Part shown: positions 4,908 to 9,085 of the stretch, in pieces
Layout of the letters: every line of letters starts with the position of its first letter
Position numbering within the stretch: the first letter of the stretch is position 1
Source: Thermoleophilia bacterium
GTDB taxonomy: Bacteria; Actinomycetota; Thermoleophilia; Gaiellales; JAICJC01
Assembly: GCA_025928435.1 (NCBI GenBank)
Contig: JAICJM010000169.1
Coordinates: forward strand, 1 to 9,085
Length of the DNA: 9,085 bases
Reading direction: 5' to 3'
The notes under the pieces: generated by a model
Seen by the model: only the letters and a program-made list of their open reading frames with translations
What the model was told of the DNA's origin: nothing
Database searches by the model: none
Translations under genes and position numbers: made by a program

Positions 4908-5777
4908 GTGCAGGTGACGGTGGTCATTCCCGTCTGGGATGGCTACGACCGGTATCTACGCGGGTGCGTCGAGGACGTGTTGCGGCAGGTCCCGCGTCCC
5001 CGGGTGGTGGTGGTCGACAACGCCTCCCACCGGCCTCTTCCCGCGCTGCCCGCCGAGGTGGTGGTGCTCGCAACCCGCCGGCGGGTCACGGCGGGGCGGG
5101 CTCGCAACGTCGGCCTTGCGGCGGTGACGACGCCCTACGTCTGCTTCTCCGACGTCGACGACCGCATGCTCCCCGGGACGCTCGCGTTCTGCGTCGACCG
5201 GCTCGAGCGCTCCCGCGCCCTGGTCGGATGCGCGACCAGCGTGCTGGACTGGTATGCGGAGGAGGACAGGGTGGTGCCGGACCGGCGCCCGCACGCCTAC
5301 CTGCTCTCGGGGCACCGGCGGCTCTTCGCCCTGTACCAGCTGGCGTTCGTGTCGGCCCTGTCCACGACCACCGGCACCGTCTTCCGCACGGCCGCCGTCA
5401 GGGCCGCGGGCGGGTTCGGCGACGCGAACATCGCGGAGGACTCGATGCTCGCGCTGCCGCTGTCATGGCGCGGCGGCATCGAGCTTCACCACCGCCCGGG
5501 CCGGCTGTACCGGATCGAGCCAGACTCGCTGATCCACCGCCGGATACCGCGCGCCGTCCGCGCCGAGAGCATGCGCCGGGTGCGTGCGGCCCTAGCCGCC
5601 GACCCGGCCGTGCCGTGGCCGGTGCGCGCCGCGCTCCCCGCCGTCTCGCTCCTCCACCGCGCCAAGGTCGAGGCGCGCGCAGCCCTCGCGGACGACGCGA
5701 GCGGTACGATCGTGCGGTGGGCAAATCGGCGCTGGTCGTCACGGTTGCGGTGGCCATCGGCCTCGCGCCGGTATTGA
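4908..5777 (+). CDS. Family 2 (GT-A) glycosyltransferase
   Basis: This 289-residue cytoplasmic enzyme should transfer a sugar from a nucleotide-sugar donor; the acceptor is unknown. The Rossmann-like start VTVVIPVWDGYDRYLRGCVED (3-23), then VVVVDNAS (33-40), the metal-binding DVDD (82-85, in FSDVDDRMLPG), GTVFRTAAVRAAGGF (156-170) and AEDSMLALPLSWRGG (176-190) with the ED pair of GT2 enzymes are all present. There is no membrane segment. GTG 4908 is chosen because beta strand 1 begins at once and TAGACT lies 6 nt upstream. The last 61 nt overlap the nuclease gene in another frame, and the final residues (Arg/Trp/Ser-rich) look unstructured. It starts 39 nt after tRNA-Leu. The context gives no polysaccharide cluster, so its pathway stays open. 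Confidence 0.88.
   Translation: MQVTVVIPVWDGYDRYLRGCVEDVLRQVPRPRVVVVDNASHRPLPALPAEVVVLATRRRVTAGRARNVGLAAVTTPYVCFSDVDDRMLPGTLAFCVDRLERSRALVGCATSVLDWYAEEDRVVPDRRPHAYLLSGHRRLFALYQLAFVSALSTTTGTVFRTAAVRAAGGFGDANIAEDSMLALPLSWRGGIELHHRPGRLYRIEPDSLIHRRIPRAVRAESMRRVRAALAADPAVPWPVRAALPAVSLLHRAKVEARAALADDASGTIVRWANRRWSSRLRWPSASRRY
5705..5710 (+). promoter_or_regulatory. Putative internal -10 box (TACGAT) of the nuclease gene
   Basis: TACGAT lies inside the 3' end of the glycosyltransferase frame and ends 6 nt before GTG 5717. This supports a leaderless transcript for the nuclease gene independent of the upstream gene. Confidence 0.4.
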
Positions 5778-6550
5778 CCGCCTGCGGCGACTCGTCCTCC
5801 GCGTCCGGCCCGACGGATCGCTCGCCGGCGACATCGTCCTCGGGGCCCGGGCCCACGACGAAGACGGCGAAGACGCGGGCCCATCGTCGCCGGCACCACC
5901 GCCGGCACCACCGTCGCGCCCGGCCCGCGGGCGGGACGACGGCCCGCGTCGCCTACGTCATCGACGGGGACACGATCGCCCTCACGACGGGCTCGCACGT
6001 GCGTTTCCTCCAGATCGACACCCCGGAGCTGTCGAGCAACGAGTGCTACGCCACCCGGGCGCGCGGCCTGCTCGAGTCGCTCCTGCCCGCCGGCGCACGC
6101 GTGGGCCTGAGGAAGGATCCGGCGCTCGACCAGGTCGACCGCTACGGCCGGCTGCTGCGGTACGTGTACCGCGGCGGGACGAACCTGAACGTCGAGATGG
6201 TGCGGCGCGGCGCGGCCGCCCCGTACTTCTTCGACGGCGACCGTGGGCGGTTCTCCGGCCTTCTCTATTCGCTCGCTCTGGCCGCCAGGCGCGCCCACCG
6301 GGGCCTGTGGGGCGCGTGCCGCGCGACGAGGCTTGTGCCCGACGAGGCCGTGACGGCGCTGCGGGCGTCGCCCCCGCCGGCCGGCGGCGGATCGCCGGGC
6401 GGAAGCTGCGAGCCCGGCTACACGCCGTGCCTCCCGGTCACGAGCGATCTGGACTGCGGCGACATCTCCGACTCGCTGAAGCCGATCCACGTCACCGGGT
6501 CGGATCCGTACAGGCTCGACGGGGACGGCGACGGGCTTGGATGTGACTAG
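5717..6550 (+). CDS. Lipoprotein thermonuclease (SNase domain) with Excalibur-like C-terminus
   Basis: This 277-residue protein is predicted to be secreted and lipid-anchored. GTG 5717 begins a signal peptide (K3, hydrophobic core, lipobox LTAC with C23). A Ser/Thr/Pro-rich stretch and a striking basic run (RAHRRRHHRRHHRRARP, 54-70) follow. The staphylococcal nuclease domain (about 77-201) keeps the catalytic pattern: VIDGDT (D83, D85), R96, IDTPE (D101, E104) and DRYGR (R145), so Ca-dependent cleavage of DNA or RNA outside the cell is likely. The C-terminus has CEPGYTPCLPV and DCGDI, then RLDGDGDGLGCD (266-277), resembling the Ca-binding DxDxDGxxC of Excalibur domains. The start is chosen for the Lys of the signal peptide and TACGAT 6 nt upstream. 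It overlaps the glycosyltransferase end by 61 nt. Confidence 0.92.
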   Translation: MGKSALVVTVAVAIGLAPVLTACGDSSSASGPTDRSPATSSSGPGPTTKTAKTRAHRRRHHRRHHRRARPAGGTTARVAYVIDGDTIALTTGSHVRFLQIDTPELSSNECYATRARGLLESLLPAGARVGLRKDPALDQVDRYGRLLRYVYRGGTNLNVEMVRRGAAAPYFFDGDRGRFSGLLYSLALAARRAHRGLWGACRATRLVPDEAVTALRASPPPAGGGSPGGSCEPGYTPCLPVTSDLDCGDISDSLKPIHVTGSDPYRLDGDGDGLGCD

Positions 6551-6561
6551 TCGACGCGAAT

Positions 6562-6596
6562 GCTCCGCCCCGCGGCGCCGAGCCGCGAGGCGGAGC
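6562..6596. terminator. Strong GC hairpin between convergent genes
   Basis: GCTCCGCC (6562-6569) pairs with GGCGGAGC (6589-6596), and CGCGGC (6571-6576) pairs with GCCGCG (6582-6587), separated by one C-A mismatch and closed by a GCCGA loop. It lies 12 bases after the nuclease stop and 32 bases before the stop of the opposing lipoprotein gene, so it could terminate both. There is no U-tract. Confidence 0.6.
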
Positions 6597-6627
6597 AGTA
6601 CGTGGTCGTGCGTCCCTGCGGTCGGCG

Positions 6628-7173
6628 CTAGTAGCCGTACCCGCCGCCGCCGCTCGACGTCGAGGCCGGTGCGGGCTGCGGGGTGGTGCTCCTGGAGGTC
6701 GTTGCCGCCTCCCAGGTGCCGACGTCCTTGAAGCCGTTGCCCGCGACGCTGCCGGGCTTGTGGTCGTTGACGAAGGTATAGAGCGGCAGGCCGCGGTAGG
6801 TGACCTGCATGCCGCCGCCCGGCCGCTGGACGGTGCCCAGCGACCCGACCGGGTCGCTCTTGATGCCGCCGCTGGGGGCGAGCACGGGATGCCAGAGGTT
6901 CAGGCAGGTCATGTCGGTGCAGATGAAGCGCCCGTTGCGCTCCGCCGACAGGGAGTACAGGGTCAGGCCGCTCCGGTTGACGAGCACCGTGGTGCCGAGC
7001 GACGCGTTCTTCGCCGTCATGACCGGGGCCGCCGCCGACGTTGCCGAGGCCGCGGCATGGCTGTTGCCGCCGCCCCCGCCGCCCGACGACGTCCCCGACC
7101 CGCATGCTGCTGCAAGGATGAGCGATGCTGCCGTGAGCGCCGCCGTCCCTCGTGTTCCGATGTGAATGCGCAC
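6628..7173 (-). CDS. Secreted-repeat lipoprotein with Yx(F/W/Y)xxD motif (COG4315 / Lipoprotein_15 type)
   Basis: This 181-residue lipoprotein has a signal peptide (R2, hydrophobic core) and a lipobox LAAAC with C24, then a Gly/Ser/Ala-rich linker (25-50). The folded part holds two related units: LGTTVLVNRSGLTLYSLSAE (59-78) and GMQVTYRGLPLYTFVND (121-137), the latter with the family motif YTFVND (Y132, F134, D137). C85 and C90 (ICTDMTCLNLWHPV) may form a disulfide, and KPGSVAGNGFKDVGTWEA completes the domain. A Ser/Pro/Gly tail ends in GYGY. The family's role is unknown. GTG 7173 is chosen because it opens the signal peptide and has a textbook AGGAG 7 nt upstream, unlike most genes here. It is convergent with the nuclease lipoprotein gene. 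Confidence 0.88.
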   Translation of the reverse strand: MRIHIGTRGTAALTAASLILAAACGSGTSSGGGGGGNSHAAASATSAAAPVMTAKNASLGTTVLVNRSGLTLYSLSAERNGRFICTDMTCLNLWHPVLAPSGGIKSDPVGSLGTVQRPGGGMQVTYRGLPLYTFVNDHKPGSVAGNGFKDVGTWEAATTSRSTTPQPAPASTSSGGGGYGY

Positions 7174-7180
7174 TTTCGTG

Positions 7181-7185
7181 CTCCT
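7181..7185 (-). promoter_or_regulatory. Shine-Dalgarno site (AGGAG) of the secreted-repeat lipoprotein
   Basis: On the minus strand GAGAGGAG precedes GTG 7173 with 7 nt between the AGGAG core and the start. It fixes the start well downstream of the longer open frame and marks this as a leadered mRNA among mostly leaderless neighbours. Confidence 0.75.
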
Positions 7186-7287
7186 CTCCAAGTCGATCTC
7201 TTTCTGTAGAGACCTACCGGGAGCGGTCGCCTTGGGGATTGTGACGGAGCGCCCAATCCGCCGAGGGGCTCGACTCGTACGCGCATG

Positions 7288-7328
7288 CCACGGCCGGAGC
7301 GCGGCGCTCTGCCGGGCTCCGGCCGTGG
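7288..7328 (-). terminator. Perfect 13-bp inverted repeat, probable terminator of the 7343-7693 gene
   Basis: CCACGGCCGGAGC (7288-7300) and GCTCCGGCCGTGG (7316-7328) are perfect complements around a 15-nt loop. It begins 14 nt past the stop of the minus-strand gene ending at 7343. There is no U-tract. The rest of the 169-nt gap 7174-7342 holds the leader of the lipoprotein gene; I see no convincing promoter box there. Confidence 0.6.
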
Positions 7329-7342
7329 TGTCCATTCCCCGG

Positions 7343-7693
7343 CTACCGCCGGGTGGTGTCCTCCTGGCGATCGCGCGCGTCGGCGTCGACGTCCGGGTCG
7401 AGCTCGTCGGCGCGGCGGTGCAACGCGTCGGCCTCCTCACGCTGGCGCTCGGCATCCGTCCGGCGTTCCTGCGCCGCGAGATGCTCCTGCTTCGCGCGTG
7501 CGGCCTGCTCGTCGGCGGCCGCGCGCTCGCGCTCGGCGGCGAGCGCCTGCGACTCTGCGTCGCGGCGGTGCTCGTCCGCGGTGACCCGCCGCTCCTCCAT
7601 ACGGCGCGTCCGCGCCTTGCGAGAGACGGCGATGGCGATCGCGACGATCACGATCGCGACGATCACGATGATGATGATTGCAGTTGTGCTCAT
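7343..7693 (-). CDS. Small single-pass membrane protein with charged coiled coil, 116 aa
   Basis: An N-terminal helix made almost only of Ile, Val and Ala (5-23) is followed by a basic stop-transfer (SRKARTRR). A long Arg/Glu/Ala/Gln-rich helix (32-97) has coiled-coil spacing, and the tail is acidic (ELDPDVDADARDRQEDTTRR). The topology places the coiled coil in the cytoplasm. No enzyme motif is seen and I do not recognise a family beyond small DUF-like actinobacterial membrane proteins. ATG 7693 is chosen because it begins directly before the helix. Neither a good ribosome site nor a TAnnnT box is seen near it, so its expression signal is unclear. The gene follows the Ppx/GppA gene on the same strand after 55 nt. 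Confidence 0.75.
   Translation of the reverse strand: MSTTAIIIIVIVAIVIVAIAIAVSRKARTRRMEERRVTADEHRRDAESQALAAERERAAADEQAARAKQEHLAAQERRTDAERQREEADALHRRADELDPDVDADARDRQEDTTRR
7637..7666 (+). repeat. Two tandem 15-bp repeats in the membrane helix coding region
   Basis: GATCGCGACGATCAC occurs twice head to tail (7637-7651 and 7652-7666), followed by GATGATGATGATG-like triplets. Each copy encodes five residues of the Ile/Val/Ala helix on the minus strand, so copy number change would keep the frame but change helix length. Confidence 0.8.
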
Positions 7694-7748
7694 GTGCAGG
7701 ACCGTTCCCGGGCGGCGCGGGGCCGAAACCCGTCTGGAAAATGTCGGG

Positions 7749-8660
7749 TCAGCGCCGGGCGGCCGCGAGGGCGGCGCCGTGCAGGATGTCCCGCTCCGAG
7801 ACGACCACGGCACCCGCGCCCGTCGCCCTGACGATCGCCGAGAGGATCACGGCGCCGGCCACGATCGTCGGAGCCCGTTGCGGCATGAGGCCGCGCACGA
7901 CCTGGCGCCGCTCGAGCGGCAGGGCGGCGAGCTCGGCCAGCAGCCGCTCCACGGCCTCGGCGGGCAGGCGGTGGCCGTCGATGATCTCCGGCAGCTCGAC
8001 CTCGAGTCCCATGTCGATCGTCGCCAGGGTCGTCACCGTGCCCGCGACGCCGACGAGCCCGCGCGCGGCGCCGGTCAGCCGCCGGGGCAGCGTCGCGTCC
8101 ACCTCGTTCCGGAGCGCGTCGAGCTGCGCGGGGGCCGGGGGGTCGTCGTGCAGGTGCCGCTCCGACAGGCGGACGCAGCCGATGTCCAGGCTGGCCCGGT
8201 CGGTGACGCCGTCGCGCCCACCCAGGATCAGCTCGGTCGACCCGCCGCCGATGTCGCAGATCAGCACGGACTCCGCCACCGCCTCGCGCGAGCACACCCC
8301 GCGGTAGGTCATCTCGGCCTCCTCCTCGCCGGTCAGCAGGCGCGGCTCGAAGCCGTGGCGGGCGACCGTCTCGTCCAGGAAGGCGCGGCCGTTCTCCGCG
8401 TCGCGGACGGCGCTCGTCGCGACGGCGAGAACGGCCTCGGCCTCGAGCTCCTCGGCGCGGGCGGCGTAGCGGCGCAGGACGGCGTCGACCCGCGCGATCG
8501 CCTCGGCGGAGAGGCGGCCGTCCGCATCGACCCGGTCGCCGAGACGGGTGATCTCGAGCAGCCGCTCGGCCTCGGCGATGCCGCCCTCGTCCGAGACGTC
8601 GGCGACCAGGAGCCGGGTGGAGTTCGTGCCGATGTCGACCGCGCCGACGCGGCGCGTCAT
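7749..8660 (-). CDS. Ppx/GppA family phosphatase (exopolyphosphatase / pppGpp phosphohydrolase type)
   Basis: This 303-residue enzyme has the short two-domain form common in actinobacteria, without the extra C-terminal domains of long Ppx. It belongs to the ASKHA fold and should release phosphate from polyphosphate ends or from pppGpp; sequence alone does not decide which. Visible motifs are AVDIGTNSTRLLVAD (7-21), ATSAVRDAENG (81-91), LTGEEEAEMTYRG (109-121) with the Glu run that holds the catalytic residue, ICDIGGGSTELILGG (134-148), SLDIGCVRLSER (157-168) and GVAGTVTTLA (204-213). ATG 8660 overlaps the TGA of the upstream membrane coiled-coil gene as ATGA, so the two are probably translationally coupled. 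Confidence 0.93.
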   Translation of the reverse strand: MTRRVGAVDIGTNSTRLLVADVSDEGGIAEAERLLEITRLGDRVDADGRLSAEAIARVDAVLRRYAARAEELEAEAVLAVATSAVRDAENGRAFLDETVARHGFEPRLLTGEEEAEMTYRGVCSREAVAESVLICDIGGGSTELILGGRDGVTDRASLDIGCVRLSERHLHDDPPAPAQLDALRNEVDATLPRRLTGAARGLVGVAGTVTTLATIDMGLEVELPEIIDGHRLPAEAVERLLAELAALPLERRQVVRGLMPQRAPTIVAGAVILSAIVRATGAGAVVVSERDILHGAALAAARR

Positions 8661-8971
8661 CGGCGCACGACGCGCCGCAGCGCGAGCAGCACCGTCGACG
8701 CCGTGCTCACCGAGTCGGTCAGCACGCGCAGCCCCGCCATCGAATGCTCGAGGCGGGCGAGCGCGGCCTGCATCGCGGCCATCTTCTCGTTCAGCTCGGC
8801 GGTGCGCTCCTCGAGCCGGCCCACGCCCTCCGCCTGGAGCGCGGCGATCCGGCCCTCGAGCGTTGCCTGGGCCGCCCGCACCCGCCGGAACGTGCGCAGG
8901 CCGCATACGGCCGCGTAGACGAAGCATCCGCCGACCGCCACGGCCCAGACGATGATCGCGACCAGCAGCAT
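8657..8971 (-). CDS. Small membrane-anchored coiled-coil protein, 104 aa
   Basis: The N-terminal helix (2-24, VAIIVWAVAVGGCFVYAAV) is followed by basic residues (RTFRRVR). A helix of heptad character (33-80, ATLEGRIAALQAEGVGRLEE and ELNEKMAAMQAALARLEHSM) comes next, and the C-terminus is basic (LRRVVRR). There are no catalytic motifs and I do not recognise a named family. It is the first gene of a two-gene unit with the Ppx/GppA phosphatase (ATGA overlap), so it may tether or regulate that enzyme at the membrane, which is inference. ATG 8971 is chosen because it opens the helix and has TAAGAT (8978-8983) 6 nt upstream. It is divergent from tRNA-fMet. Confidence 0.75.
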   Translation of the reverse strand: MLLVAIIVWAVAVGGCFVYAAVCGLRTFRRVRAAQATLEGRIAALQAEGVGRLEERTAELNEKMAAMQAALARLEHSMAGLRVLTDSVSTASTVLLALRRVVRR

Positions 8972-8977
8972 CGCCTG

Positions 8978-8983
8978 ATCTTA
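8978..8983 (-). promoter_or_regulatory. Putative -10 box (TAAGAT) of the coiled-coil/Ppx operon
   Basis: TAAGAT on the minus strand ends 6 nt before ATG 8971, leaving no room for a ribosome site, so the mRNA is probably leaderless. It faces away from the tRNA promoter box at 8994-8999, only 10 nt apart. Confidence 0.5.
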
Positions 8984-8993
8984 GGGGATCTGC

Positions 8994-8999
8994 TAAAAT
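8994..8999 (+). promoter_or_regulatory. Putative -10 box (TAAAAT) of tRNA-fMet
   Basis: TAAAAT, one base from the TATAAT consensus, lies 12 nt before the tRNA, giving a transcript start about 5 nt upstream of the mature 5' end. The -35 region would overlap the start of the divergent coiled-coil gene and shows no consensus. Confidence 0.5.
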
Positions 9000-9011
9000 C
9001 TTGGGCCTCGA

Positions 9012-9085
<74 letters not shown>

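Noticed and set aside
5486..7105. Minus-strand open frame of over 500 codons opposite the nuclease gene
   Set aside because: It is a composition-driven antisense frame, rich in Arg, Gly and Ala, running through two convergent genes with clear domains. No start signal or family is recognisable.
7206..7217. GTAG-N4-CTAC inverted repeat upstream of the secreted-repeat lipoprotein
   Set aside because: Arms of four bases are expected by chance and no promoter box is placed to make it an operator.
7728..7749. ACCCG/CGGGT inverted repeat at the end of the Ppx/GppA gene
   Set aside because: There are only five pairs with a 12-nt loop and a short T run, too weak to call a terminator; the downstream gene may be co-transcribed.
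7353..8918. Plus-strand open frame of over 500 codons opposite the Ppx/GppA region
   Set aside because: It is antisense to three minus-strand genes with good motifs and coupled overlaps; its composition is that of a high-GC shadow.

Overview
This is a high-GC, densely packed chromosomal segment with strong G/C third-position bias. It suggests an actinobacterium. TAnnnT -10 boxes placed for leaderless mRNAs, the small secreted YxFxxD lipoprotein and the initiator tRNA sequence all fit Actinomycetota. A deep lineage such as Thermoleophilia is only a guess from the gene mix. I see no insertion sequence, CRISPR array, phage gene or attachment-site duplication.

Layout. 2-253 (+): C-terminus of a coiled-coil-rich protein cut by the window edge. 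313-789 (-): zinc-ribbon plus PAS protein. 831-1364 (+): unrecognised conserved-looking protein. 1351-2911 (-): tight operon of a CopD-like four-helix membrane protein, a 61-residue double-CxxC protein and thioredoxin reductase TrxB. 2967-3713 (+): membrane-anchored HxHxH protein, divergent from that operon. 3722-4015 (-): small SH3/KOW-like protein whose start lies inside the 3' end of a PAP2-fold membrane phosphatase gene (3900-4697, -). 4784-4868 (+): tRNA-Leu(UAA). 4908-5777 (+): family 2 glycosyltransferase. 5717-6550 (+): lipoprotein thermonuclease with a C-terminal Excalibur-like motif. 6628-7173 (-): secreted-repeat lipoprotein. 7343-7693 (-): small membrane coiled-coil protein. 7749-8971 (-): another small membrane coiled-coil protein coupled by ATGA to a Ppx/GppA phosphatase. 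9012-9085 (+): initiator tRNA-fMet. No gene-free stretch exceeds 300 bases; the longest is 7174-7342.

Themes. Most products act in the envelope or in redox and phosphate metabolism: TrxB with two zinc-ribbon proteins in the region, a CopD-like protein, a His-rich anchored domain, a PAP2 protein, a Ppx/GppA phosphatase and two lipoproteins. The most consistent unexplained signal is regulatory. Eight of the protein genes that are not coupled to an upstream gene have TAnnnT 6-9 nt before the start codon, the geometry of leaderless transcription. Two of these boxes are buried inside the 3' end of the preceding gene. I did not find a multigene defence or mobile system.
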